Part shown: positions 34,771-46,857 of the stretch, one piece after another
Layout: every line of letters starts with the position of its first letter
How positions within the stretch are numbered: the first letter of the stretch is position 1
Source of the DNA: Hyposmocoma kahamanoa
Taxonomy: Eukaryota; Arthropoda; Insecta; Lepidoptera; Cosmopterigidae
DNA length: 64,000 nucleotides
Direction of reading: 5' to 3'
Assembly (NCBI RefSeq): GCF_003589595.1
Contig: NW_020653900.1
Coordinates: 1,463,314-1,527,313 of the forward strand
The notes under the pieces: model-generated
What the model was told of the DNA's origin: nothing
Seen by the model: the letters and a program-made list of their open reading frames with translations, nothing else
Database searches by the model: none
Made by a program: the position numbers and the translations under genes

Positions 34771-37467
34771 ACTTAAAGAGAAATATCTCCTTATAAAAAT
34801 TAAGTGCAAAGTAAGATATTTTATTCTTAAATATTTAGTTTAAACTTTTATTTTAGTCTGTTTTCAAGATTTTATATGATCGGGTGAAGTACAGATGTAC
34901 TATCGTGTAACAAATTAGTACATTCTTTAGATAATATTTTTTCATTCCGTGGACAATATCCTTAGGTGTATCGTACTATTTTTGTAAAAACCGTTATTTA
35001 ATAAGAAAAATCTGAACCACTTAATAGTGAAACAGTTTTTCCCGCTTTTCCTCCAGTAACTCGCCTTAATTGATGTTTTTGGCTTGTATATTTGCAAATA
35101 TTGCACTTGACAAGTAACATAGTATTATCTCAAAAATTGTGTTATATTATATTTTATCTTAAAATTTCGTTATATTAATAATTTATCTCCAAAATTTTGT
35201 TATATTGATGTGTCATTCATATACGATTTAATTTCAAAGTGACAGGACAATACTGTCGCTTTGAAACTAAATAGGTAATATTAATAAAGCCATTTTGAGA
35301 TAATACTTTGTTAGTTGTCATGTCCATTACATTTAAAAAGATTATGTTTGTTTTAAATCTGTTTTTTTTTATATGCAGGCAAGGAATGATTGTGTAAAAT
35401 AGCATAGACGTACGTTATAAATCTGAATAAATAAGTTTCTGAACTACCTACCAAATTCACAATTTGGCTGTCTGCAATGTTTGTATCTGCACTTATAATC
35501 TAAATGCGTTCTAATGTGTTCGTACACAGCATGCAGTGGACGCGTACACATGCAATCCGCGCTGCTACGTTTGTATGGAGTCACCATCTTGTCTTATTAT
35601 TTATTATACTATGCCTGCACCCAGAAGTGGGTGAAGTCGTGCTGTAGATGAGATGAATAAATACTTGACTTAAATCAATGATAATTACATTTGTAGCTCA
35701 GCCATTTTGGCCGTAAATTTTCCGAGGGAAAGTGTAAAGCAATTGAACCCATTTGTTATTACCATAAATGATTAAGCACACCCCCTGTCAGACGCGTTAT
35801 GACTAATATCTAATGTTATTCATAGAATTGGTTATGAATTCAGGATTTAATTTAAAACGGATAAATCGGTATAGTAAACAAAGTTAATGAGACAATGTTA
35901 TCTTCTAGCAAATTGACATACAGGGTTACATTTTATTAGTGTCCATTATATTAAGAGATTTTAAATGATAATATGCGTCGTCCAGTGCCTACGGGTGGAT
36001 ATTTGAAATAATGACATAGAACACCGGGCACGGGTTTCAAGGTGTATGAACCTTCTAACATTCTGCTTTCATGACATTTTCCTTAAGACATATTATTGCT
36101 ATTTAACTTCGCTAATGTACGTAACTTAGAAATTAAATTCATAGGACTTATATTACAGGGATCCGAATCGTCGACATCTTAATTGCTACCACCTAGATTA
36201 ACACCTAACGAAACAATTCGTAAAGAACACGGAGCTAACGGTCAATAACAAAATATACAATCAGTATACGAATAATACAGCTCCTTAAAATTATTACTTT
36301 CGCAGTGCCACCTTTTAGCTTTAAATTTGTTCTCATTAATACAGATCAAGACACGGTTGTCGACCATTTATCTGACTCACTTGCACATGTGCATTGCTAA
36401 TCACTCTTTAGTCTATGAAAGTTTTTTTTTTCCGGTACCTTTACAGCTACCAGCGGCTGATAAGAGATGTTGCTTTGTTAATTGCAATATTTATTCTATT
36501 GAATATCATGTCTTTATTGTCATAATATTCAAATTTATTATGAAGATTCTCCGGTAGTTTGGTGTTATCGAACAAACACAAAGCAAAATTCCTTCGATTC
36601 AGCTGAATACTTCTCTCTCTAGCTGGATATACTCTATCCCTGTTTTTAGCTAAGACAGAGTGAAAAAGAAAGGTGTTTATTATTTTGATGGGCTTAGGAA
36701 ACCACTATGGGCTGAGTTGCGTTGCCGAAGGAAATTGATAGGCGTTTTGAGTTTTGTTCAAAACATGTTATGACGAGTACGTGCTAATGGTAGTTGTACG
36801 TACGATAAAAATTGTATAAAAATGTTAATAGTGCAAAATTAGTTCTTTACTAGATGGCAATCGTGTTATATGGATCCTTGGCCTTGGTACCTATTAATTT
36901 GAATCTTTTTTGTAGTAAAATGAATATCAACTGTTTCATACAGATTGTTTTATTTGTACTCGACGAAAATGTATGAACGCATTGATTATTTTTGCGACAT
37001 TACAGAGGTTGCCATACTATATAGCATCTATTAAAATAAACTACCACCCAGTATCCTAACACTGAGATAAAAATATTCATAGAGATGTAAATAGATTCTA
37101 TTATAGGATGTGGTAGGAGTTTTATAGCCCTATAAACCTATAAATCATGCGTGTTACTAAAAGAACGCGAATGCTATTTCGTTTTGGGCTTTACCGAATC
37201 GACTTTTTACCGAAAAACCATTTGTCTTAGAGACAGTTCATAAAATTTGAATGAAGTAAATGCATGCCTGCCTAGTAAATGCACACCAACTAAATAAATA
37301 CTTATATTTAAAAGCCTTTTAACGTTATTGGCGGACTAACATAAATGAAAGAATTTGAGAAATTACTACGTATTTATAGACGTTTTTAAATAATGTCAAA
37401 CTCAGTGGCTCAACAGTTATGCACTCTGTGATTAATAGCAAAAGGTCCACATAACACATACGGCATT
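34771..37467. other. Long intron stretch, nothing recognised
   Basis: About 2.7 kb of AT-rich DNA. Short ORFs look random. 'gttatatt..tttatctt..aaaattt' blocks repeat near 35130-35210. Confidence 0.4.
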
Positions 37468-37680
37468 AACTGCCTCCATGGCCGAACGGTTACCATGCTG
37501 AACTACCACGCAGAGGTTCCGAGTTCAAATCCCGGGCCGGAGGAAATATTCGTGTGGCCTACATTCATTTCTCTCGTGAGTTACGGTGCAAGTAATTTGT
37601 GGTAGTTTATGTGTGTGTCCATGGCACCCGCGATACAGGGTTTCGAGCGGGGCTTTGAGCGTGTACGTTATTATTATTAT
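37468..37680 (+). repeat. tRNA-derived SINE, family 2
   Basis: The tRNA-like head has A box 'tggccgaacggttacc' and B box 'gagttcaaatcccgg', with partial acceptor pairing (cctcc/ggagg). The body reads 'atttctctcgtgagtt' and 'gtgtccatggcacccgcga', with a (TTA)n tail. The same order is found inverted at 55268-55482. The shared non-tRNA body shows it is a SINE and not a tRNA gene. Confidence 0.8.
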
Positions 37681-37907
37681 ATCGATTTTACACTGTTGCC
37701 TCTCCCAAGGCTTAAGAAATAATTTTAAATTTTGAAATCGGAGAGGCGGAGATTATTATTATTATTATCAACTGACCAGCTTGGCTAAGAAGTTTGTGCT
37801 CGACGGTAAATGTCTTGCATTTCAGCATTTACTGCGTAACTTCTAAATCAGCTTACCACCTTAAGGTACCCGACCTTTGCATGTGTGTTACTGCCTACTT
37901 GATTTTT

Positions 37908-38755
37908 TGTAGCAGTAGAGCTCCTTTTGAAAGAGTTCGTCCAGGGAAGTACTGCCACTTTACCTATTTCTACCGCCAAGCAGTAATATGAGCATTACTG
38001 CATTCCGGTTTTGAAGGGTATGGGTGCTGACAAAACTACAGGCACATGAGACATGTCATTTTTATGTCTTAACCGCTCACGCGATGCGCTCATCCTACCG
38101 CAAAATGGCGGCTATTTGGCTTCGCAAATTAGAAAAGGATTCAGTTTAAATACAAGTTTTTAAAAATAAAAATTATTATTCTGCATTGCTAAATAAATAC
38201 CCTCCGTACTACAACAAAAACATCTCAAATAAAATGCAGTAATACACCGCAAATCCTGCACTTAAAAAGCACTAATGAAATTTTTGGTGTACTTGGGTAA
38301 ATATGATAATATTCCGTTTGAGTGGTTCTAATGTTTACCATGAAATTACTCCTTAAAGTATAGTTTATAAACATTTATATTCAGGGTAAACATAAAAAAC
38401 GCAACTTACGGTATGTTTTCAATAAATAAACACCGACATCACCAGCCCAAACAATAACACACACGATTGTCGTGACGTATTTAGAAGTTGTTTATTTTTT
38501 TAAATGACAAACCCAGACATTAAAAACTTTATGGTTTGCTAGAGTAGTTAACGAAATAGCAATTAGTATTAGTTCTTTTACCTGTTAGAACTTCGATATC
38601 CGATAAATCGGTATAAAATCATCACCGGCACCTCTAGGTGTGGTATGCTGCCAGAGACGCATGAATCGCGTGAGCGGTTATCGTGCCAAGCATTGCAACT
38701 GTTACAGGTAGGCGTGTCGCTTACCATAAAGTGCATGACTTGTTTGTCCTACAGG
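37908..38755 (-). repeat. Dispersed SINE-like repeat 'B', split by an inserted element
   Basis: The first part at 37908-38069 (agcagtagagctccttttgaa to gagacatgtc) and the last part at 38690-38755 (gcaactgttacaggtaggcg to acttgtttgtcc) are in the right order and orientation, separated by 38070-38680. Confidence 0.75.
38070..38680. mobile_element. 611-bp DNA element nested in a B repeat
   Basis: Perfect 16-bp terminal inverted repeats: taaccgctcacgcgat at 38070 and atcgcgtgagcggtta ending at 38680. The outer TA on both sides may be the target dinucleotide, which would suggest a Tc1/mariner-type mechanism. The interior is AT-rich with no transposase ORF. Confidence 0.8.
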
Positions 38756-39520
38756 GCGTCTGAATTTACTACCAAATAAGGCCTTCATCCATGTCAGATA
38801 GTTAAAGACAACAGAAACTTAAGGTTTATTTTCATGTTTTGTAAAAAGTCATGATACAAAAGTTGTTGTTTATGATGCTAGTAATATAGTCCAGTGTTGT
38901 TAGTATTTTAAAAATAACCCTGTATATTGGATTATTTATTATTAAGTCATTATTAGTTATTATTACCACCTATTCGACTCTTTACTTGATGTCCGTTGAA
39001 AACAATACAGTCACTAAAAGACATTCGATTTTTCAAATTTAAACTTAATTTCAGTAACGTTAATAAAAGATACGAAAGCTGACTTTTTCGTTTAGTGACA
39101 GTATATATTTCAACGTGCCTTATAAAAAGTTCAGATATTGGCACTGCCATCTATTATCTAACCCCGAGAACCAATATCGTTGGATTTTCAATATACTTAC
39201 TCCCTATCGGGCTGATATTGAACACATTCCTACATACGTTTTGTGCTAGTTTCAACGTTTATCGTCTTGAGAAAAGTTTATTGCCTTCTTCTTCAAAAGT
39301 GTTTTACAATGTTTGTAGTCGTTTTATTCGTGGATTCCGCTGTTCAACTTTGTATACTGGAAAGGAGAAATTATGATTTGTGAGTTGTGTAGTCCAGTTA
39401 ATGATACCAAAATTGAAAGTTTTAAAGGTGACACCTCGAAAGTTACAATTTTAAATAGCTGTATTATAATGTCTGTTTAGTTTGTTTATTTCTCAATCTA
39501 GGTGGTAACAAGAACAGTCG
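38756..39520. other. Intron sequence, nothing recognised
   Basis: AT-rich. A 93-codon open stretch at 39095-39376 has no family resemblance and is probably chance. Confidence 0.4.
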
Positions 39521-39680
39521 CTTTTTAACCGACTTCAAATAAAGGAGGAGGTTCTCAATTCGACGTTATGTTTTTTTGTATGTATGTTACGCGATAACTC
39601 GAAAATGACTTTAATTTGAAGAAAACATTCGACCACTATGGGTGGCAAACTAGGATGAATAACTTTTAAGGTCGGTTTTA
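39521..39680 (+). mobile_element. MITE-like element 'A', internally deleted
   Basis: It starts aaccgacttcaaataaaggag and ends aaggtcggttttatag. The middle lacks most of the roughly 430-bp element. Confidence 0.75.
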
Positions 39681-39724
39681 TAGCTATTGTTAAGGTTGGC
39701 GGTTCGAATCCCTGACGGTTTGAT

Positions 39725-40720
39725 ATATCTTCTTAGGGTGCCATCTCTTATCGGAGATCGGCTATCATTGTGGCAATTAGAGTCCGTGAAGTTGCGGCTC
39801 GGAACAGTTCTGTGGTACTTATGTTGAACATTTGCAAGATTTTGAAGTTATGTTGTTTTTCTACGACCACGTCTTCTGCGGCTCTGGATTTTTCCCTGCA
39901 GAATGAGCCGCAGTAGGGAGTATTTATTAATCCGCATGATGTGCCCGAAATACCAGCTTCCTCTTTTTTACTGTTTTTAGGAGCTCCAAGCCTTTGTACA
40001 TCCTTCGCAATACGTTGTCATTGGAGACTCTATCCGACCACGATATTTTCAAAATTCTCCGATAAACCCACATTTCGAAGGCTTCCAACCGTTTACATAA
40101 TGTTTGAGTTAGTGTCCATGTTTCTACTCCGTACAAAAGAATTGAAAATATGTAGCACTGCACTAAACGGTATCTTGTCGATAATTTGAGACTACGATTG
40201 CAAAGGAGGTGGCTCATTTTAATAAAAGCACTCCTGGCTTGCTCTTTACGACATCTAACTTCTATGCTGTGGTCTTCCTGGTCATTTACCATACAGCCAA
40301 GGTATTTAAAAGAACGGATCCTGTCAAGTGGTTGGTTCCTAGCGTGGAGGACAGCAAACGTCTGCGGAGCACGGCCGATAATCATATACTTAGACTTTTT
40401 GACGTTAATATTCAGACCGTTCTGTGCGCTGATCAAGTCTACACGATTGAGCAGTTGCTGTAGATCTTCCATGGAGCTGGCAAGGAAAATCGTGTCGTCG
40501 GCATATCGGATGTTATTGATGCGACGTACGTTTACAACAATCCCTTCAGTTGCGTCTTCAAGAGCTTCTGAAAAAATCTCCTCCGCGTAAACGTTGAAAA
40601 GCAATGGTGATAATATACATCCTTGCCTCACTCCTCGTAGTATCCCCATATTCATATCCGGTTTGATATATACATTTATGAATGTTTCGTAGTCGTAAAT
40701 CTCGATTACGGTGGAGGAGT
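39725..40720 (-). pseudogene. LINE reverse transcriptase fragment (242-codon open frame)
   Basis: The best-preserved LINE frame in the left two thirds of the window: GVRQGCILSPLLFNVYAEEIF, then INNIRYADDTIFLASSMEDL (YADD metal site), LNINVKKSKYMIIGR, KYLGCMVN, YGVETWTLTQ, MWVYRRILKISW. Open from 40655 to 39927. After a frameshift a C-terminal block (MRINKYSLLRLILQGKI, RRRRGRRKTTN) continues to about 39730. The N-terminal endonuclease half is absent, so the copy is 5'-truncated. Confidence 0.85.
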
Positions 40721-41198
40721 CTTCGTGATGAAATAGGTAATTTTTAAGTTACTCAGTTATTAAATTTAGTTTTCTCTACGTAATTTCAGTGGCAATTTTT
40801 ATTATTTGAATATTCTAGAAAATTGTCAAGAAGTATGATTCAATATTCAAGTGTAGTATCGTGAAATATTATTTAGTATTCAGGGGTCGAGCGAACAACA
40901 AATGAAATCCAAAGATTTGTACGAAACTGGAGGTTTATTTATTGTAGCAACTTTAAAATACAATACAGTATGAGAGATGTTCTACGGCTACGCAGCTACG
41001 AATCTGGCGCACAAGTGGAAGCAGGTAACGTAGAGGTTTATTTACGGCTATGCAGCTACGAAAGTAGCTACCGAAATCTGTCCCACAAGTGTAAGCAGGT
41101 GACGTAGGCGTGACCTGGCAGGTGTTCCTGCATACCAGCAATACCAGGCTAACAAGTTCCAAAAGAATCCTGCGAGTAGAATCTAACTCGGAAGCGAC
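40721..41198. other. Intron sequence between two LINE fragments
   Basis: It contains a local duplication of 'tacggctatgcagctacga' (40983 and 41043), about 60 bases apart. No gene. Confidence 0.5.
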
Positions 41199-41621
41199 CT
41201 AGGTGATGCAGCAGAGTACCATAACAGATGAATATCTGCATACGCCACTCACGAGCGGTAGGCAGAGACCACGGAACGCCACTTTAACCTGTCGCAACTC
41301 TCGAGCTTCACATACATCAACTACCCTTTTCATGCAACTTATATTATTCTTGTCCCTACGGATTCCAGCCTTTTTGAGGACATCACTGATTTGGTCAATG
41401 TAAGTCTTTCTAACACGTCCTCTTAAACCCATTTCATCCACATTCGCATCATAAATCTGTTTGCTAATTCTTCTTACATCCATCCGCTTTAAATGCCCAA
41501 ACAACCTCAACATTCCTTTCTCTATTCTAGTCACTACATCTTCTTTCAAGTCACATGTTCCACGTGTAATAACACGTATATAGCATGTATAAAGAATATC
41601 TGCATTACTACAAAATTCCAT
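41199..41621 (-). pseudogene. LINE C-terminal fragment
   Basis: The minus strand reads EDVVTRIEKGMLRLFGHLKRM, SKQIYDANVDEMGLRGRVRKT, YIDQISDVLKKAGI and CMKRVVDVCEARELR. This is the conserved tail that follows the reverse transcriptase in a common lepidopteran LINE group. It is a separate insertion from 39725-40720, because the order on the strand is wrong for one copy. Confidence 0.75.
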
Positions 41622-42429
41622 GTTCTATGTCATTATTTGCTGGGAACCTTTGAATGATGTAGGGTGGTCGTTGGTACTTCGTAGAAGGGTTGGGCTCCAC
41701 GTTATGTTATAATATGTTTATTATTTATTACTTCGTGTACCAGGGGCAACTAAATAGTAACCTATTTTGACTACTGTCAATTTAAAAATAATACAGGCCA
41801 CTATCGAGCATTTTGCATTCGTTATTTATTCGTTTTTCAAATTTACTGACACTCTTTTGTTTATTACGTTTCGCTTTCAATGGACAAAATGGCGGCAGAC
41901 AAAAAGTAAAATGTTTACAAATGAGCAACAATTTTATTTTAACAGAGTAATATCCCTTTCTAACAGATATAATAAGCGCAATTCCTATTTCTATGTACAT
42001 TTCATACTGAAAAAAATAGTCAGGCGTGGTCGTATTTTATTTCATACTTTGGTAGTTTACTTTTCAGCCGACTCTCGCATCTTCTTTATGTATACAATTT
42101 TAAAAAGAATTATTATTTAGATATATTTTGTTAAATAGAAAGTCAGTATCTGATGAATCAAACGTGCAAGTTTCTCAGGACGTTGCAAATAAGCCGTAAG
42201 CTAGTAGTTCTGTAATTGTGTCAGTAGTATAGTACACCAATAAATTGCAGGTTAGGAGAGTATCTTGCAAGTAACGTATTTTCTCTAGAGCTTAACCTAC
42301 ATTCTGAAATCAAGAAGCTTTGAGTTACGTCGCAGATCCTTCTGTAACTCTATGGTATAGTCAATGCCCTACCTATCACGAATTTTTGTATGTGCTTGTT
42401 GTCGTATCGTATATTTTTCTAAGTGTTCG
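41622..42429. other. Intron sequence, nothing recognised
   Basis: AT-rich. The 117-codon open stretch at 41767-42120 is rich in Phe, Ile and Tyr and overlaps an antisense open frame; probably chance. Confidence 0.4.
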
Positions 42430-42760
42430 ATCTTTGTATTAATAATTATAACAAACTAATGGAGCAATTTCACAAAAAGTAATTGAATATTAATTCAATA
42501 AAAATTGAAATACAGTGAATAGCGACATCTCCAGCCAGGGTTGGTAGCTGTAAAGGCACCTAACATGAGGGACGAAATATTTTCATACATTTCTCATAGA
42601 TGTCGCTACGGCTAAAAACTGTTTGTGAAGTCCGCTGGTTAGCTCCGTGGTTTAGTTCGCTTAGCGTCTGGCGCGGTTTGCTAGAAGACGTCGGTTCAAA
42701 TCCGGCCGGATCGAAGAATTTTTTTCTAAGTATTCGATCTTTGTATTAATAATTAAAACC
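42430..42760 (+). repeat. tRNA-like repeat 'E', near full length
   Basis: Same order as 33291-33680. The B-box-like part reads 'cggttcaaatccggccgg'. It ends 'ttcgatctttgtattaataatt'. Confidence 0.75.
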
Positions 42761-42764
42761 TAAC

Positions 42765-43110
42765 CTTTTAACCTGTGAGCCGTAAAAGTTATTATGGTAT
42801 GACTTCCTTATTGCATCATTAGTGAATGACGTTTTAAGAAACTTTTTAAGCCAATTTGACCTTACCGTACATTACATAAACATGAACTGAGTGAAGAAAA
42901 ACTTTCATAGATTTCTCACAGATGGCGCTACGGCAAAAAGTCGTTAAAAACCAATAACAAAGATATGAAACAAGCACATAGTGAAATTCGGTTTCGGGTT
43001 CGGTTGGCTCTGCTAGTTCGTTCCGTTGCTTAATTGGGAAAGCGTCGGCCTGGTATGCTGAAGACGCAGGTTTCTCTGTGTTCAATCTTTATATTAATAA
43101 TTATAAATAT
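42765..43110 (+). repeat. Second E repeat and an adjoining low-copy repeat
   Basis: 42765-42875 matches 26200-26285 ('taacctgtgagccgtaa', 'cattagtgaatgacgttttaagaaac'). 42885-43110 is an E copy with a mutated B box. Confidence 0.6.
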
Positions 43111-43810
43111 AAATTTCAGGCAAAGAGCTGGAACTCCTTTATTTTTTTCTGTTGAATATGTATTAAAAGTTTTCAGAACCAAAACGTATCTTAGAGCATT
43201 GACTGTACGTAAGTATGTTCTTTGTTCCCTGCACAAAAATACGTCAGACCTTTTTAGATGTAAGGGATTATGTTGGATGTGATAAATAACTTCTTCAAGC
43301 ACCGAACAACTTAATAAAACAACATTTTGTCAAGAAAATACACAAAGAGGCGGGAACTTATTTGAAATGTTAATCCGGATAATAATTAAACACGCTTCGC
43401 CGACAGGATTCAATTATAACTTGACGGGTTATTATCGTTGGCCGGGTTATCTCACCCAGCTGCTACTTACATTTGCTGAAGCGTTGTATTAATAGATCAG
43501 CCTATAATTTCTGCTTAACAAAAGCCCAATAGAATACCTCAAGTGGGCCGCCTTATATTTTGTGATCGAAATACTCTGCAATAATACATTATTGCAAAAG
43601 GCCGGGAAGAAAGGGATTACGCGAGGCCTTGTATTATAGTAGTCAGGTAATTCCCGTTCCCGCCGAGGTACATATAGTGCTTTTCTCAAACAATGAAGGA
43701 AATAACAAATGCCTAAAGAATGAAGAAGAATGTGTAATAGGAAACTAGTTTACCATAAACAACCATAATATAACAAATTTGGTGACTAGCGATGTGACAT
43801 GTTACTAGAC
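43111..43810. other. Intron sequence up to the assembly gap
   Basis: No gene recognised. Confidence 0.4.
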
Positions 43811-43820
43811 NNNNNNNNNN
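43811..43820. other. Assembly gap (10 N)
   Basis: Ten N characters. The true gap length is unknown. It abuts a hexanucleotide microsatellite, a usual cause of assembly breaks. Confidence 0.99.
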
Positions 43821-43858
43821 TCATTCTCATTCTCATTCTCATTCTCATTCTCATTCTT
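43821..43858. repeat. (TCATTC)n microsatellite
   Basis: About six TCATTC units directly after the gap. The real array is probably longer and collapsed. Confidence 0.95.
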
Positions 43859-43984
43859 ACTCATAACTACTTTTGCGTCTCATTTTAATTTAGGCGGAGT
43901 ACATTACATCTAAAGTGGTACTTATACAGGAAAAACTTAGGTAAACTCGATTACGCATGCGACGATAGCCACATAACCAAAAAA

Positions 43985-44165
43985 TATCTTGGCGCTAGAA
44001 ACTGAAACCGCCAAAAGACGACCACGTAGACCCCAGACCACTTGAATTGGAATCGTCCAAATAGACTTGAAGACGATGGGTGTAGACCTTGGGCTTACGC
44101 AAAGGCGTTCGGAGTGGCGCGCGCGGACTAGAAAAGCTGACACCAATAGAAACGGAACATAAAGC
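43985..44165 (+). pseudogene. LINE C-terminal remnant
   Basis: Plus strand: AKRRPRRPQTT, stop, then IGIVQIDLKTMGVDLGLTQ and RRSEWRARTRKADTNRNGT, matching the 'RGRPKxxWxDxVxxDMxxxG..W' tail of LINE reverse transcriptases. Dead. Confidence 0.65.
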
Positions 44166-44632
44166 CAGGACAAAGAAGAAGGAATACACTACATTTCACA
44201 CTTGTATTATCGCTCTTCTCACTGGAACTCGTTTTAAAATATAAAAAAATAAAAAAATTAACAACGAACTTCTAAGTACTTTCGTTTATGTTACCGCCTT
44301 TTTTTAAATATGTGGTGCAGGTATATTTTAAAATAAGTACTTATGCCATAGACATTATTTTTTAATTCTCGTAATTACGGACACCAGCAGTTGGCTGTAT
44401 AACAGTTTTTTAGTCTGTTTACATAGCTCTTTGTTAGCAGATATTATTTTTTTATATTTAATTTAGAGCAGCGGACAGTAATGAATTTGCATACTTATTA
44501 CGGCCTAGGCCCGCAAATAGTTGCAAGCTCCATAAATGCCAAACTTTGAAACTAAGAATCGCAAAACCTTATGCATAGGTTTTTGCGATTCTTACACATA
44601 GGAAATGAAACTATTTTTTCGGATCAAAGAAC
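44166..44632. other. Intron sequence with a hairpin
   Basis: taagaatcgcaaaacc (from 44553) and ggtttttgcgattctta (to 44593) form an about 17-bp stem. Otherwise AT-rich. Confidence 0.6.
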
Positions 44633-44890
44633 ATGTTAGCTGATGCCAAACACCGCCGCGTAAACAAGTCCGCAGTTTGCGAGCATGCCATGGCACACAC
44701 TCAATTAAGGTCGACAAACCCCAGGTCCTTGCAAAAGAATTCTCAGTCTGCTATTTATCCAAGATGCTGCGAGAGGCTAATGAAATTAAAAAACATCCTA
44801 ATTTCCACAGGGAAGATGGCTTGTCCATATCACCAGTTTGGGATCAAATACTGGATCCCTCTGAAAAAAATCCCAAGCAGACGTAAAACT
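44633..44890 (+). pseudogene. Possible Penelope-like element endonuclease C-terminal fragment
   Basis: Two overlapping frames join by a shift near 44705. The first reads KHRRVNKSAVCEHAMAH; the second reads IKVDKPQVLAKEFSVCY, KMLREANEIKKHPNFHRED and GLSISPVWDQIL. The pattern (AxxEHxxxxxH..I..., KxxREAxEIxxH, NRDxGxxxSxxW) fits the end of Penelope-like retroelement proteins with a GIY-YIG endonuclease. Assigned by pattern only. Confidence 0.55.
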
Positions 44891-45371
44891 GCACTACTAA
44901 TTAATATGTTTTAATTTGTTCTAATTACCGTTATTACTTAATATAAAATTAAATTTTATAAAAAATTTACATTGTTAAAATAAAATAATTTTGTGCAACA
45001 TAAAATGTGGTGTAAATTGGAACGTTTCTTTGAAAATTTTAAAAACAAGGTATTCAATTAAAAACTTTCGCAAATAGTGAAAATTACAAAACAAATATTT
45101 TTTTTTAAACTTAAAGAAATTACTAACAAATAAAAGCTATTATACTGTAAGATTTTTTTGGAAGAAAGCAACTAGTTGTAAATATGTATATTTGTTTAAA
45201 TTTAGTTTTAATTACAATAGAAAAAGTAAATATTATAAAAACATTAAATTATATAAAACTGTTGGTAGATATTTAACTAATTACATGTTAAGTCAATGTA
45301 ACAATTATGACTAGTCCTCTCTTCTACTATTTGCTGTGGCCTAATTCAGGTTCCATAATTTAAAGTACATT
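44891..45371. other. Very AT-rich intron sequence
   Basis: No gene or defined repeat seen. Confidence 0.45.
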
Positions 45372-45600
45372 ATGTTATGGTATCACCGGGGGACTAGGCG
45401 GAGGCATGGGTTCTACCCCTATGTTGTGGATATTCCAAAGATTCGCACGAAGCGCTTCGCTTCCACATTTATATGGCAAACGCCTATGGAGTGGAATTCC
45501 CTGCCTGCAGACTTGTTCCCTGAACGTTATAACTTGGGTCTTTTCAAGGCGAGAGTGAATTGGCATTATTTAGGTGTGCATGCTCCAAATTTTATTAATG
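45372..45600 (+). pseudogene. CR1-like LINE C-terminus and 3' end
   Basis: An open frame reads FYPYVVDIPKIRTKRFAS, TPMEWNSLPADLFPERYNLG and LFKARVNWHYLGVHAPN, the last coding block of the same LINE family as 16316-16865 and 25412-25665. This copy keeps frame. Confidence 0.8.
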
Positions 45601-45639
45601 CAAGGTGTGCATTAATATTAAACATAGCTATTTGATGAC

Positions 45640-45745
45640 TTTACCATCTCAGTAAACGGCGACCATGGGACCTGTAAAGGCTCCGAAAGGTGGGTTTGTT
45701 TCAATAAACAATATACTTGTACTAGATCCGAAAAACAGTTTCATT
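45640..45745 (+). repeat. Single arm of the foldback repeat family
   Basis: 'ccatgggacctgtaaaggctccgaaaggtgggtttgtttcaataaacaatata' pattern, related to 6553-6718. Confidence 0.6.
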
Positions 45746-46104
45746 CTTCATTTGTGTTTTTTTTTAAGTAATAGAAACACTTCGGAGTATATTTGAGAAA
45801 ATTAATATGTACTTTGACAATAGAACTTATATTATACTAAAATAGTAAACAAGAATCTATACGTAAGTATATATTCGACCTAGCTTTAAAGTTTCAGTTC
45901 CCGAATCTAGCTTTCATGAATTCCTTCATTTCGTATTCCTGCTTTATAGGGCTTTTTACATGCAAGACAAATACTTTCTAGCTTCTGCAGTCAGACGAAC
46001 TTGCATGATAAATCTGGCAATGACTACTCGACACACAAAATTTCCTTAATAATAATATTTTGCTATGACTCAACATAACCAAACATCAAATATCGAACAC
46101 CTAG

Positions 46105-46430
46105 AAAAAATTTCTTCGATCCGGTTGGATGCGAACCAACGTCTTCCAGCAAACGTTTGCGGAACGCTATGCCAATTACGCCACGGAACGAACTAGTGGA
46201 CCTTAAGACTTTCTATGTGTGTGTTGCAGATTTTTATTTTTAGTTTTTAACGACTCTTTCTGCCCGACTGACTGAGTGAAGAAAAGCTTTCATAGATTTC
46301 TCACAGATGACGCGACGGCCAAAAATCGGACACGCTTTGCTGGAAGACGTTGGTTCGAATCCAGCCGGATTGAAGGAATTTTTTCTCAGTGTTCGATCTT
46401 TGTATTAATAATTGAATATCATGTTGATCA
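46105..46430. repeat. E repeats, inverted then direct
   Basis: 46105-46262 is an E copy on the minus strand, with 'ttcgatccggttggatgcgaacc'. 46263-46430 carries plus-strand E blocks ('tcacagatgacgcgacgg', 'cgttggttcgaatccagccgg'). Confidence 0.65.
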
Positions 46431-46482
46431 AACATCGTGACATTCAATAAATTTAAAAATGACAACATAATTTTTTTTTATG

Positions 46483-46712
46483 ATATCAAGCACTTCACGG
46501 CCTGGTAGCAAGCGACATGCCTATCCCTGACAGTAGCATTGCCACTCAAAGCTTTAAATCACAAAGAGACACTACCACTGCACCTGTCGCACTGTAAGTT
46601 GACAAGTCCAATATGCCTGTAATGCTCGTATTACTGCTTGGCGGCAGAAATAGGTAAGGTGGCAGCACTTTCTTGGACGAACTCATTCACAAGGAGCTCT
46701 ACTGCTACAGAA
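46483..46712 (+). repeat. Dispersed SINE-like repeat 'B'
   Basis: Collinear with 29797-30100, diverged, ending 'ggagctctactgctac'. Confidence 0.75.
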
Positions 46713-46857
46713 CTTCGGGGGTTTGCTTGGTATACAACCAGACTATAACAGTTTAAAAATGTTCATTGCACAAATCAGCTTGATCGAATTGAAGTTGAGA
46801 CATCCTTATCTAGCGCCTACAGTACTAACCGCATTACCGAAAGTAAAAAAAAAGAAT

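Noticed and set aside
37468..37545. Functional tRNA gene
   Set aside because: The A and B boxes are good, but the anticodon arm does not pair well, and the same head plus a long non-tRNA body recurs at 55268-55482, which marks a SINE.
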